Below are positions 16,867-25,490 of a stretch of DNA of 64,000 nucleotides, in pieces (the stretch's first letter is position 1; every line of letters begins with the position of its first letter). The DNA is from CAYRGG01 sp964423745 (lineage in GTDB: Bacteria > Pseudomonadota > Gammaproteobacteria > Competibacterales > Competibacteraceae), in assembly GCA_964423745.1 (NCBI GenBank), contig CAYRGG010000004.1:1-64000 (forward strand), in the 5' to 3' direction. Both the position numbers and the translations under genes were made by a program. Under the pieces are notes generated by a model. It ran no database searches. It was given only the letters and a program-made list of their open reading frames with translations, and had not been told where the DNA came from.

Positions 16867-18219
16867 TCAATGCCCACCTTTATCTTCTGCTAAATGCTCG
16901 CCCACCAGCACCACCAGGCTTTCGATGGGCATGTCCCAGTGGGCATTAGTCTTGCCCATTTCAAAGGTCATCCGGCAGCTGTCGCAGGACACCACCACTG
17001 ATTCAGCCCCGGTGTTGATCACGGCGCTGCGTTTGGCTTCAAAGGCTTTTTGGCGAATCTTTGCGGCGCGGTTGATCAAAAATACCCCACCACCACCGCC
17101 ACAACACCAGTTGGTCTGGACCGGGTCGGCCATCTCATGAATGTCTAATCCCAACGCATTGATCAGATCCCTTGGTTCTTTAAACACACCGCTGATGCGT
17201 CCCACTTTACAGGGGTCGTGTATGGTGACGGTTTTCTTTTCCGGTAATTGTTTGAGTTGCAGACGGCCTGCATGGAGTTCGCGCCCTAAAAATTCTGCAA
17301 TGGAGAGGACTTCAAAGGGAAGCGGACGGCCGAAATGGTAACTGCCTTCCCAACGTAACGCGGCGTAGCCATATCCGCACTCGGCGGTGACTACGGTTTT
17401 AGCGCCGCAAGCTTGAGCGGCCTCCACCACCCGCCGGGTAGAGCGGCGAATGGTGTCTTCGCGGCCCGACAATAGGCCGAAATGAGCGCATTCGTAGCCA
17501 TCGGTGCGTATTGTCCAATCGAGACCGGTGTGGTTCATGATTTTCACCATGGCTAGTAAGGCATCTTGGGTAATGTCGACACCGTATTGGGAAATCAACA
17601 GCATGACATCGGCGCGTTCTTTGTCGATGGGCACATCCAATCCCTGTTGGCGGAGGGCTTCTAGAGCAGTTTTTAGTTGTTCTGGCCCGATCCCAAAGGT
17701 GGTGCCGTGTTGGTTTTGTTCCTCCTCCACGGCGCGCAACTCAGCGGGCATAAAACCGGCCTCGCCAAGGGCCTGGCGCATCACGTAAATCTCTGCGGCT
17801 ACATTGATGCCAATAGGGCAAATCATGCTACAGCGGCCGCAGCCGGTGCAGGCGTCATAGACCAATTCCTGCCATTCCTCCAGATCTTGGGCGGTGATAT
17901 CCTGGGTAAAGAGCCGATATAGCCAGCGTTGCGGCCCCAGTTCCCGGCGGTACACCCGCCGCAGGGGTTCCACCTTGAGCGCCGGGGTATATTTAGGGTC
18001 CTTGGTTTGCGCGTAGAAATGACAGGCTTCGGCGCACATGCCGCAGTGGATACAGGCTTCCAGATCCACCGCCATTCTTGAGTGGATACGGGAGAGAAAC
18101 ACCTTTTTAGCACGCCGTACTCGCTCATCGTCTGTTAGTCCCTCGGCAGGTTTGGCCTGTTTAGCTAGATTTTGAATTTCCCCACGGAACTCGTTAAAAC
18201 GGGCTTGATTAAGGCTCAT
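16867..18219 (-). CDS. isp2: Isp2, HdrD-like iron-sulfur protein
   Basis: A 450-residue cytosolic-side electron carrier resembling HdrD/DsrK. Two [4Fe-4S] ferredoxin motifs are visible (CIHCGMCAEACHFY near residue 56 and CTGCGRCSMICPIG near residue 130). The C-terminal half has two CCG-type cysteine-rich domains (HDPCKVGRISG through NWCCGGGGG, then VSCDSCRMTF). Isp2 with Isp1 connects the hydrogenase to the quinone pool or to a disulfide/sulfur substrate. The start overlaps isp1 by four bases (ATGA). Confidence 0.93.
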   Translation of the reverse strand: MSLNQARFNEFRGEIQNLAKQAKPAEGLTDDERVRRAKKVFLSRIHSRMAVDLEACIHCGMCAEACHFYAQTKDPKYTPALKVEPLRRVYRRELGPQRWLYRLFTQDITAQDLEEWQELVYDACTGCGRCSMICPIGINVAAEIYVMRQALGEAGFMPAELRAVEEEQNQHGTTFGIGPEQLKTALEALRQQGLDVPIDKERADVMLLISQYGVDITQDALLAMVKIMNHTGLDWTIRTDGYECAHFGLLSGREDTIRRSTRRVVEAAQACGAKTVVTAECGYGYAALRWEGSYHFGRPLPFEVLSIAEFLGRELHAGRLQLKQLPEKKTVTIHDPCKVGRISGVFKEPRDLINALGLDIHEMADPVQTNWCCGGGGGVFLINRAAKIRQKAFEAKRSAVINTGAESVVVSCDSCRMTFEMGKTNAHWDMPIESLVVLVGEHLAEDKGGH

Positions 18220-18881
18220 GCTCGGACCCCCCGGCGTCCAAAGGACGCACCGATTTGGAAGCGAGAAGGAAACACCAGGATGGCATGCATGAGTTTACCG
18301 AAGGGAAACCAGATCAACAGCAATTCGACGCTTAAGATATGCAGCGCCAACATGGTTTCGTAACGGAATCCCACATGGGCGTAGGCCATAATGCCAGTGA
18401 TCAACGGCAGAATAGTCACCAGCCAGCTGATATAGTCATCGGCGTTGGAGATCCGGCGCAGTACTGGGTGGCCCAAGCGACGAGCTAATAAGGCAAGCAA
18501 AGTGGCCACGGCAATGGCGCCCATGACTAGAATGATATCGTTAGGCAAAGCGAGAAAATACCAGGACAAACCGAAGATACTTTCAAAAAAGGCGATATGG
18601 GGTGCAAAGAGAAACAACACCACAAAGAAGCTGACATGCCAGATGTAACCGGAATAGTGTTGAAACCAGATGATGCGATGGAACTCCTCCAGAGGCCAGG
18701 AACGGGTTTCAATGGCTTTGAGCCCCAACAGCCAGGTATCCATTCGGCTACGGCGCGGCGGTGAGGTTTTGCTACGGTAGGTGACCAATAAAGCCCCCGC
18801 TAGGCGCCAAAAAATACCAAAAATGAAGATAATCAGGGCCCACTGTAAACCCGGGCCACGGGCGAAATCCAATAGGGTCAT
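18216..18881 (-). CDS. isp1: Isp1, NarI-like cytochrome b subunit
   Basis: A 221-residue integral membrane protein with five TM helices, similar to NarI/DsrM. Histidines that could bind two b hemes occur in helices (YIWHVSFFVVLFLFAPHIAFF and MAYAHVGFRYETMLALHILSVELLLIWFPFGKLMHAIL). It would anchor the small-large subunit dimer and pass electrons across the membrane. ATGA overlaps join it to hynS upstream and isp2 downstream. Confidence 0.92.
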   Translation of the reverse strand: MTLLDFARGPGLQWALIIFIFGIFWRLAGALLVTYRSKTSPPRRSRMDTWLLGLKAIETRSWPLEEFHRIIWFQHYSGYIWHVSFFVVLFLFAPHIAFFESIFGLSWYFLALPNDIILVMGAIAVATLLALLARRLGHPVLRRISNADDYISWLVTILPLITGIMAYAHVGFRYETMLALHILSVELLLIWFPFGKLMHAILVFPSRFQIGASFGRRGVRA

Positions 18882-19939
18882 GAGATATCCTCCTCCTTCG
18901 TTTCTTGTTGTTTTTTACGCGCTAACCAGGTGGCGCCAGCGCCCGCCGCGGTGCCCGCTGTAGCGGCAACCGCTAACCCCCCGGCACTTCCCCATTCACC
19001 CTGGGGCAATGATCGATAAAAGCCACCCCGGTCCCAAAAATTGGGTTCCGAGCAGCCGATGCAACCGTGACCCGCCTCGATGGGAAAACTTACCCCTTGA
19101 TTCCATTTGACCGTGGCGCAGGTATTGTAGGTGATCGGACCCTTGCAGCCTAACTTATATAGACACCAGCCGTTTTTAGCCCCTTCGTCATCAAAGCTGT
19201 CCGCGAACTGCCCCCGTTCATAAAAGGGACGACGGTAACAACGGTCATGGATGGTTTGGCCGAAGAAGGCCAGGGGACGTCCATAGGGGTCTAATTTAGG
19301 AATCGCGCCAAAGGTGAGAAAGTGCGCCAGCACTCCGGTGAGCACTGTGGGAATGGGGGGGCACCCGGACACATTGATCACCGGTTTATTCTCAACCAAA
19401 TCAGAAACGGGCACAGCGCCGGTGGGATTGGGTTGAGCTTGGGGAATACCGCCGAAGGCAGCGCAGGATCCTACCGCCACTACGGCAAAAGCGCCCTTGG
19501 CGGTTTCCATCAACATATCCACATTGCTGATGCCGGCGATGGTGGAATAAGCGGGGTTGCCCACCGGTATCGAACCATCCACCACCAAGATGTAGTTGCC
19601 AGCATTGGTTTTTATGGCCTCTTCCCGGGCCATTTCTGCGGCGTCCCCCGAAGCCGCCTGGAGCGTATGGTGATAATCTAAAGAGATAGCATTGAATAAC
19701 AGGTTTTCTAGAGTGGGTGAATGGGAACGGGTAAGGGATTCCGTACACCCCGTACATTCTTGGAAGGACAGCCAAATCACCGATGGCCGCTTGGCTTGTT
19801 CCAGGGCGTTGGCAACCCGGGGTAGCATACTGGGGGGTAATGCCATCATGGAGGTGGTGACGGCGCAAAACTTTAAAAATCCGCGTCGGCTGATACCCTG
19901 GCGATGCAGTATCTCTCCGAGGGTGGGTTGAGTAGACAT
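18878..19939 (-). CDS. hynS: [NiFe] hydrogenase small subunit (Isp-type)
   Basis: A 353-residue small subunit with a Tat signal peptide (SRRGFLKFC near residue 20) and a hydrophobic C-terminal tail followed by Arg-Lys residues (WLARKKQQ), typical of membrane-anchored periplasmic enzymes. The proximal-cluster motif ECTGCTESLTRS is at about residue 67, and the medial and distal cluster cysteines are in the C-terminal third (CYRRPFYE, CLYKLGCKGPITYNTC, CIGCSEPNFWD). The ATG at 19939 has a GGAGG site ten bases upstream. It is the first structural gene of the Isp hydrogenase operon. Confidence 0.95.
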   Translation of the reverse strand: MSTQPTLGEILHRQGISRRGFLKFCAVTTSMMALPPSMLPRVANALEQAKRPSVIWLSFQECTGCTESLTRSHSPTLENLLFNAISLDYHHTLQAASGDAAEMAREEAIKTNAGNYILVVDGSIPVGNPAYSTIAGISNVDMLMETAKGAFAVVAVGSCAAFGGIPQAQPNPTGAVPVSDLVENKPVINVSGCPPIPTVLTGVLAHFLTFGAIPKLDPYGRPLAFFGQTIHDRCYRRPFYERGQFADSFDDEGAKNGWCLYKLGCKGPITYNTCATVKWNQGVSFPIEAGHGCIGCSEPNFWDRGGFYRSLPQGEWGSAGGLAVAATAGTAAGAGATWLARKKQQETKEEDIS

Positions 19940-20137
19940 GACACTGGGTTCCTCCACTAAGTTTTCTTATGGAATTATCTAAGTCACTGAAAATTGGCTC
20001 CCTGAACGATTGAGTTTATGAGTTGTTGGCCAATGGCTGTTTTTAATACTCTACAAAGCAGCTATATCACATAATTAGCCAGTCGTTGAGTTATAGGGAC
20101 CATGAGGGACGACTGATTGATAAAGCCAATGTTAGGA

Positions 20138-20584
20138 TCAGTTACTGGCTGATCTTTTTCGATCAGTGCAACCGTTGTTGGCCAGCACACGGGACAGTTT
20201 ATCCATGCCATGGCGGATGTCTTGGGAGGGAGATTGCAGTACAGCGGGACAGAAGGCAACTTCAATAAACCGGCCGATGGATTGCTCATCTTCATCGAAA
20301 TGCTCAATAAGCCATACACCGCTGATGCCGGTTTCTTGAATGACGCTTTCTCCCAAAGTAGTGAGTTGAGCTTGAATCTCACCTTGGCCTAAAATGGCGA
20401 GTAGCCGTAATTCGTCGGCGGGTCCCAAAGGAATTTTGCGTAAATCGATCACGGTTTCTCGGCCCGTTTCAAGCAATGCTTCTAAGGCATGGTAAATTTC
20501 GTGAAGCAGGGGCAGCCCATTACCTGTTGGGTTGATAGACGTGGCGGGTTTAGACACTGAAATGACATTAGACGCATTCATCAT
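20138..20584 (-). CDS. hupH: HupH/HyaF C-terminal-domain protein
   Basis: A 148-residue protein matching the conserved C-terminal region of HupH/HyaF hydrogenase expression proteins: PLLHEIYHALEALLETGRETVIDLRKIPLGPADELRLLAILGQGE, then GVWLIEHFDEDEQSIGRFIEVAFCP. Full-length HyaF is about 285 residues, so only the C-terminal domain is present. In other bacteria these proteins help mature the iron-sulfur small subunit, especially under oxygen. It overlaps the protease gene by 17 bases and precedes hynS by about 200 bases. Confidence 0.85.
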   Translation of the reverse strand: MMNASNVISVSKPATSINPTGNGLPLLHEIYHALEALLETGRETVIDLRKIPLGPADELRLLAILGQGEIQAQLTTLGESVIQETGISGVWLIEHFDEDEQSIGRFIEVAFCPAVLQSPSQDIRHGMDKLSRVLANNGCTDRKRSASN

Positions 20585-21101
20585 GTGCTCTCCTGCTGAC
20601 CAAGGTAGAAGTCTGGCTGTCTAGATCGCCCCCCCGCTCCCAGACATGGATAAGTTCTAAGACTCGCTTGGCTGCGTTAGGTATGGCTTTGGCAACGGCC
20701 CGGCTCGGTTGGTCCCCCCATGCAATCTGTTGCGGTTGAATACCGATTAGGGCCCGTTGGATAGGAAGGCGGTCAGTGAGGTGGGCAATAGCGAGTAAGT
20801 CCAGTAGCCCTATGTCGTGTGCAGTGCGTTGACTGCGGGCTAAAAAAGTATCCATATGCCCACCGATAAAAATATTTATAGCGCCCGGTTTGGCGTTAAG
20901 TTCAGCGGCATCGACGACGATGAGTTGCTGAGCGTTTTCCAAAAAAACCGCTAGGGTAAAGCTTAACGTTCCACCATCGAGAAAACGAACCTCTGGCCAG
21001 CATTGCCCATAGTGACGCTGCAGATGATGGATCACGTAGACACCGCATCCCTCGTCGCAAAGCAATGTATTACCGATACCGAGCACGAGTGTCGAGTTCA
21101 T
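20568..21101 (-). CDS. Hydrogenase maturation endopeptidase
   Basis: A 177-residue HupD/HybD-family protease. The N-terminal GIGNTLLCDEGCGVYVI carries the first nickel ligand (Glu), LDGGTLSFTLAVF and QLIVVDAAEL the next (Asp), and the His of AHDIGLLDLLA the third. It removes the C-terminal extension of a hydrogenase large subunit after nickel insertion. Its position upstream of hupH and hynS suggests HynL is the client, while the second protease (hybD) serves HybC. An FNR-type box lies 72 bases upstream of the start. Confidence 0.92.
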   Translation of the reverse strand: MNSTLVLGIGNTLLCDEGCGVYVIHHLQRHYGQCWPEVRFLDGGTLSFTLAVFLENAQQLIVVDAAELNAKPGAINIFIGGHMDTFLARSQRTAHDIGLLDLLAIAHLTDRLPIQRALIGIQPQQIAWGDQPSRAVAKAIPNAAKRVLELIHVWERGGDLDSQTSTLVSRRAHDECV

Positions 21102-21172
21102 GGTTTTGCTGTAGTGGCAAGATGTTTTATAAATGTACTCTCTAACAGATAGTAAAGAATTGTCGGATTTCT

Positions 21173-21186
21173 TTGACTTAAATCAA
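21173..21186 (-). promoter_or_regulatory. FNR/ANR-type box upstream of the protease gene
   Basis: The plus strand reads TTGACTTAAATCAA, one mismatch from the TTGAT-N4-ATCAA consensus of FNR-family regulators. It lies in the gap between hybE and the protease gene, 72 bases before the protease start. A TACTAT hexamer lies downstream on the minus strand at 21149-21154, roughly where a class II promoter needs its -10. Binding is inferred. Confidence 0.6.
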
Positions 21187-21205
21187 TAATCGGACTGAAC
21201 GTAGG

Positions 21206-21733
21206 CTATTTGGTCATGAACTTACGAAATAATGCGCGGCGGGCAGGGGAGGTCGGTTGCGAGCTATCTGGAACTGATTTGTCAGCAGGAGTAACGTCTT
21301 TGGGGTTTTCTGAAGTTTCTAATACAGCATCGGTTTGTGCAAGGATAGCCGTCAGGAGGGTTTGTGCGGTGGTGCGAGCACTGGCTTGGTTAGGAAACCC
21401 GCCCATGGGTGAAAAGAGTGGGCAGGCTAGGTATTTGCCCAGGGTGTCTTCTTGGGAAACCCTAAATTCATAGCTTCCCGAGGGGAGGTCGTAGTTTAGC
21501 GTATCCCCCAGTTGCAGAGATTCATCGAGGGCGGCCGCTGTTTCGCCCTGGGCGAGGAACAAAAGACTCATGAACCAAGGTGTAATTAATATGCCGAGCC
21601 AGCCATCCTCATAGGCGGTGAAACCCACAGCTTCTATGCATAGGGCAGGATTAACGATGGGTAAACCAACCATGCGGGTATGATAGACCTGGTTAAAAAC
21701 GGTTTCCAACTGCTCAGCAGGGTGGGATGCCAT
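21206..21733 (-). CDS. hybE: HybE-family hydrogenase assembly chaperone
   Basis: A 175-residue protein of the HybE/HupJ rubredoxin-like chaperone family. Core motifs are VFNQVYHTRMVGLPIVNPALCIEAVGF, then WLGILITPWFMSLLFL and YEFRVSQEDTLGKYLACPLFSPM. The C-terminus ends in the family-typical RRALFRKFM. HybE binds the Tat signal of the small subunit and prevents premature export. It is the first gene of the leftward cluster, facing hybO across the FNR box. The ATG at 21733 lacks a strong ribosome-binding site, so the exact start is uncertain. Confidence 0.85.
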   Translation of the reverse strand: MASHPAEQLETVFNQVYHTRMVGLPIVNPALCIEAVGFTAYEDGWLGILITPWFMSLLFLAQGETAAALDESLQLGDTLNYDLPSGSYEFRVSQEDTLGKYLACPLFSPMGGFPNQASARTTAQTLLTAILAQTDAVLETSENPKDVTPADKSVPDSSQPTSPARRALFRKFMTK

Positions 21734-21827
21734 GGACAAATGTTGCTTTAATGCAAATCTCAAATTGATGTGATAGATGACTTATATTTGACAGTATTAT
21801 TAATCCAAGAGTAGCACTTTAATTAGG

Positions 21828-21841
21828 TTGATTTGAATCAA
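21828..21841. promoter_or_regulatory. Perfect FNR-type box between divergent hydrogenase operons
   Basis: The sequence TTGATTTGAATCAA matches the FNR consensus (TTGAT-N4-ATCAA) exactly. On the plus strand a TACTAT hexamer at 21863-21868 has its centre 31 bases from the box centre, the spacing of a class II FNR-activated promoter (-41.5), giving a predicted start near 21876 for hybO. On the minus strand TAAT-rich hexamers near 21795-21803 could serve hybE. Regulator binding is inferred. Confidence 0.75.
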
Positions 21842-22055
21842 TAAACAAGTTCCTGTAAAGGTTACTATAAGTTTGTCGAACTAGCGTAAGCGCTATTTTA
21901 AGTTGTTGATTGTTTTTCGTTAAATAATAAATTTTTAGAAAAATGCACGTATTTTCCACCAATACCACCAAAATCATCGAAAAAATGCTTCTGGACGTAT
22001 TTAGAGAGTGTCTCCATTGGCGGTCGGTGATCGGATGTGGAGGAGAAATTAAGTC

Positions 22056-23216
22056 ATGCAGGCAGATGATACCTCAGATACCGTCTATGATCGATTTGGT
22101 TTATCCCGCAGAGAATTTCTAAAATTTTGTATGGGCGTTGCCGCCACCTTAGGGCTTCCCGCAGCAGCAGCCCTGAATATCGCCGAAGCTATCAACACCA
22201 CAAAACGTCCGCCGGTTATCTGGTTGTCGGCGCAAGAATGTACGGGTTGCACCGAATCATTATTACGCTCCCAGCATCCTTCCTTAGATGCATTAATCCT
22301 CGATCTTATTTCCTTAGATTATCACGAAGCCCTTAGCGCGGGTGCCGGTCATCAAGCGGAAGCTGCTAAGCATCAATCCATGGAGGAAAATAAAGGCAAA
22401 TACTTGCTGGTGGTGGATGGTTCAGTGCCCACCGCCGATGGCGGTATTTATTGTAAAGTGGCTAACAAGACCACCCTGGAGCAATTGGAAGAGACCTCTG
22501 CAGGGGCGGCGGCCATCATAGCCATCGGTTCCTGCGCTGCCTGGGGGGGTATTCCCGCCAGTGGCCCAAATCCCACCGGCGCAAAACCGGTGTCTGAAGT
22601 GGTGGCAGGCAAACCCATCGTCAATATTCCTGGTTGTCCGCCGAATCCCTATAATTTTTTGAGCACGGTATTGCACTTTGTCACTTTTGGTACGCTGCCT
22701 GCGATGGATGATCAAGGTCGACCGAAATTCGCTTATGGTCGTTTGATCCATGAAAATTGCGAACGTCGACCCCATTTCGATGCCGGACGGTTCGCCACGG
22801 AATTTGGTGACGAGGGTCACCGGCTAGGGTGGTGTCTCTATAAGCTGGGTTGTAAAGGCCCAGAGACTTACGCCAACTGTCCATCCATTTTATTCGGTGA
22901 TGTAGGGTCCGGGAGTTGGCCCGTGGGCACGGGTCATCCCTGTTTCGGGTGTACCGAAAAAGGCGTCGGTTTTACCAAGCCCATCCATGCCTTGTCGGAA
23001 GTCAGCACCGTGACGCCACCGACCCTTTATCCGGGTGTCGATCAGGGATCGTCGGAAGGGATTTCAGCAGGGGCGGCTGCCTTGGCTGGGGGTGTGGCAG
23101 GCGCTGCGCTGGGGGCCGGTGGTGTCGTGCTCAATATTCTCGGTAGAGCCAATAAAAAGAAAAACCAAGCCGCTGCCCAAGGCCCATCCACCGATCAGCA
23201 AGTGGATGAGGAGTAA
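22056..23216 (+). CDS. hybO: [NiFe] hydrogenase-2 small subunit HybO
   Basis: A 386-residue small subunit with a Tat signal (LSRREFLKFCMG near residue 17) and a C-terminal hydrophobic anchor (about residues 345-367, followed by RANKKKN). Cluster ligands are visible in ECTGCTESLLRS, CERRPHFD, CLYKLGCKGPETYANC and CFGCTEKGVGF. Gene order hybO-hybA-hybB-hybC matches E. coli hydrogenase 2, where the complex couples H2 oxidation to menaquinone reduction, reversibly. A GGAGGAG site precedes the ATG. Confidence 0.95.
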   Translation: MQADDTSDTVYDRFGLSRREFLKFCMGVAATLGLPAAAALNIAEAINTTKRPPVIWLSAQECTGCTESLLRSQHPSLDALILDLISLDYHEALSAGAGHQAEAAKHQSMEENKGKYLLVVDGSVPTADGGIYCKVANKTTLEQLEETSAGAAAIIAIGSCAAWGGIPASGPNPTGAKPVSEVVAGKPIVNIPGCPPNPYNFLSTVLHFVTFGTLPAMDDQGRPKFAYGRLIHENCERRPHFDAGRFATEFGDEGHRLGWCLYKLGCKGPETYANCPSILFGDVGSGSWPVGTGHPCFGCTEKGVGFTKPIHALSEVSTVTPPTLYPGVDQGSSEGISAGAAALAGGVAGAALGAGGVVLNILGRANKKKNQAAAQGPSTDQQVDEE

Positions 23217-23222
23217 GCCGTC

Positions 23223-24209
23223 ATGGGTGTGAGTAGAAGAAGCTTTCTTAAACTCGCTGGTGGTAGCGCGGTGATAAGCGCCGCGGGCAGTGCAGAGGCG
23301 AGACCTAATAAAGAACCGCCGCCGGAAGCGATAGGTATGCTCTACGACGCCACCATCTGTATCGGTTGCAAAGCCTGTATGGTGGGCTGTAAAGAAGCCA
23401 ATAATATGCCGGTGGAAAGCGCCGACGAACAACCCATTTGGGATACCCCGCTGACCACCTCGGCAAAAACGTTAAATAACATCGCGCTTTATCAAAATGG
23501 CAGCGGGGCGGTTAAAGATCGTGAAGTTGACGGTTATTCGTTTGTAAAACGCCACTGTATGCACTGTGTAGACGCGGTCTGTGTGTCCGTCTGTCCGGTG
23601 ACCGCCATGCGTAAAAATTCCCTCACCGGCGTGGTGACCCATCATCCGGATGTCTGTATTGGTTGCCGCTATTGTGCCTTTGCCTGTCCCTACAATGTAC
23701 CGTCCTATGAATTCGATGATCCCTTGGGTCAGATTCAGAAGTGTCAATTCTGTGATCATCGGCTGGTGGAGGGGCAACTCCCAGGTTGCGTAGAGTCTTG
23801 CCCCACCGGTGCCTCTCTGTTTGGCACCCGCGAGGAGATTCTTGCCGAAGCTAAGCGTCGGCTTACCATGCGGCCTGGCGAAGAATACGAATACCCTCTG
23901 AACACGGTGAATTCACCCCATCGGCATGTGGCAGCTGTCGCCGAGTATGAAGACCATATCTACGGCGAGAAGGAGGGTGGTGGTACCCAAGTGATGATGC
24001 TGGCCGGGGTGCCCTTTGCTAAGCTAGGATTGCCGGAACTGCCGGATAAATCCGCGGCGAGCCGTTCCGAGAGTGTGCAACACGGTCTTTATAAAGGCAT
24101 GATTGCCCCGGCGCTACTATTCGCTGGCCTTCTTTATGCCACCCGCAAGCATACCCTACAGATGGACGATGGGGATATGGACCATGAGAAGGAAGAAGAA
24201 GATGAATAG
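23223..24209 (+). CDS. hybA: HybA ferredoxin-like electron-transfer subunit
   Basis: A 328-residue periplasmic 4Fe-4S protein with a Tat-type N-terminus (VSRRSFLKLAGGS). Four cysteine clusters are visible: CIGCKACMVGCKEAN, CMHCVDAVCVSVCPVTA, CIGCRYCAFACPYNVP, and CQFCDHRLVEGQLPGCVESCP. A C-terminal TM segment (MIAPALLFAGLLYATRKH) anchors it, as in HybA. It passes electrons between the hydrogenase dimer and HybB. It starts six bases after hybO ends. Confidence 0.94.
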   Translation: MGVSRRSFLKLAGGSAVISAAGSAEARPNKEPPPEAIGMLYDATICIGCKACMVGCKEANNMPVESADEQPIWDTPLTTSAKTLNNIALYQNGSGAVKDREVDGYSFVKRHCMHCVDAVCVSVCPVTAMRKNSLTGVVTHHPDVCIGCRYCAFACPYNVPSYEFDDPLGQIQKCQFCDHRLVEGQLPGCVESCPTGASLFGTREEILAEAKRRLTMRPGEEYEYPLNTVNSPHRHVAAVAEYEDHIYGEKEGGGTQVMMLAGVPFAKLGLPELPDKSAASRSESVQHGLYKGMIAPALLFAGLLYATRKHTLQMDDGDMDHEKEEEDE

Positions 24210-24232
24210 TTCTTTTCAGGAGGGTCAAAGCT

Positions 24233-25375
24233 ATGCATAAACCTGAACCCCTCGGCGGTCCCATTTGGACCCGGCCTTTTATGGTACTGGCGGTATTTGG
24301 CGCCCTTGGCTGCATCATTTTGCTTAACCGATTTATCTTTGGGTTGGGAGCTACTACCAACTTAAACGACGGTTACCCCATGGGCTTATGGATTGTCTTT
24401 GACTTGGTCATCGGTACCGCCTTTGCTTGTGGCGGTTATGCTTTAGCGGTGGTGGTCTACATTATCAACCGTGGTGAATACCATTCCTTGGTACGGCCTG
24501 CTTTAATGACCAGCGTATTTGGTTATAGCTTGGGTGGGTTTGCGGTGATCATCGACCTTGGCCGCTATTGGCAGGCTTACACCATTTTCTTACCTTGGAA
24601 TGCCAATCTTAACTCAGTGATGTTGGAATTGGCCCTCTGTGTGGGTTTGTATACCACCGTATTATGGATCGAGTTTTCGCCCTCTCTGTTGGAAGCGTTG
24701 CGGGCCAAGACGGGTCTGCGGTTAGTCAATAAGGTGCTGTTTATCTTCATTGCCCTAGGTGTGCTGTTGCCCACCATGCACCAGTCTTCCATGGGTTCCA
24801 TGTTGATCGCCTTAGGCACCAAACTGCATCCCTTGTGGCAGACTGATCTATTACCGGCATTGTTTCTCCTGTCAGCCCTAACCATGGGTTTTTCCGTGGT
24901 CATTTTTGAGGGCTCTCTATCGTCGTTGGGTTTTTGGCGACCGTTAGAAACCCGCATCTTTACTAAACTGGCAGGGCTTATCAGGTGGGTGCTAGCGCTT
25001 TATTTGATCATCCGTTTAGCGGATATCATCGGTCGCGGGCAACTGGGCAGCGCGTTTGCTGGGGATACCCAAGGCAATATGTTCCTCATAGACATGGTCT
25101 TGTTTATCTTGCCGTTATCTATCTTGAGTTTTGAGAAATACCGCCGCAACCCACAGCTTTTATTCATCGCCGCCACCAGTATGCTGTTAGGTGGAATGCT
25201 GTACCGCTTTAATGCGTTTTTGATCGGTTATGATCCAGGGCCAGGTTATCACTATTTTCCATCCATTACTGAAATCATGGCCTCTATGGGTTTAGTATCC
25301 ATGGAAATCATGGCCTTCATCGTGTTTGTTAAGAAACTACCGATTTTGAGCCGTCCAGAACCAAAACACATCTAA
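24233..25375 (+). CDS. hybB: HybB membrane quinone-reactive subunit
   Basis: A 380-residue NrfD/HybB-family protein with ten or so TM helices and no heme-binding histidine pattern. Family segments include GLGATTNLNDGYPMGLWIVFDLVIGTAFACGGYAL and the HQSSMGSMLIALGTKLHPLW loop, plus a C-terminal FNAFLIGYDPGPGYHYFPSI-type motif. It exchanges electrons with the quinone pool and, in E. coli Hyd-2, permits energy-coupled reversal. An AGGAGGG site precedes the ATG. Confidence 0.94.
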   Translation: MHKPEPLGGPIWTRPFMVLAVFGALGCIILLNRFIFGLGATTNLNDGYPMGLWIVFDLVIGTAFACGGYALAVVVYIINRGEYHSLVRPALMTSVFGYSLGGFAVIIDLGRYWQAYTIFLPWNANLNSVMLELALCVGLYTTVLWIEFSPSLLEALRAKTGLRLVNKVLFIFIALGVLLPTMHQSSMGSMLIALGTKLHPLWQTDLLPALFLLSALTMGFSVVIFEGSLSSLGFWRPLETRIFTKLAGLIRWVLALYLIIRLADIIGRGQLGSAFAGDTQGNMFLIDMVLFILPLSILSFEKYRRNPQLLFIAATSMLLGGMLYRFNAFLIGYDPGPGYHYFPSITEIMASMGLVSMEIMAFIVFVKKLPILSRPEPKHI

Positions 25376-25436
25376 TTATTACGCTATCCATTTATTCACC
25401 TATAGTTATTAAACACACACAACCACCAGTGTTGCC

Positions 25437-25473
25437 AGCTGTCGAAGAAGGGGTCTGTGAACGCCCGACAGCT
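25437..25473 (+). promoter_or_regulatory. Inverted repeat just upstream of hybC
   Basis: Perfect 8-base arms AGCTGTCG (25437-25444) and CGACAGCT (25466-25473) enclose a 21-base loop. The 115-base hybB-hybC gap is the longest in the hyb operon, and the 3' arm ends two bases before the hybC ribosome-binding region (CGGAG). It could be a processing or translation-tuning hairpin; no poly-T follows, so it is not a standard terminator. Confidence 0.45.
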
Positions 25474-25490
25474 TGCGCGGAGATTTTGTT

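Noticed and set aside
18900..21100. Search for sigma-54 (-24/-12) promoters before the hydrogenase genes
   Set aside because: No TGGCAC-N5-TTGC-type site was found upstream of hynS, hybE or hybO; the FNR-type boxes are better supported.
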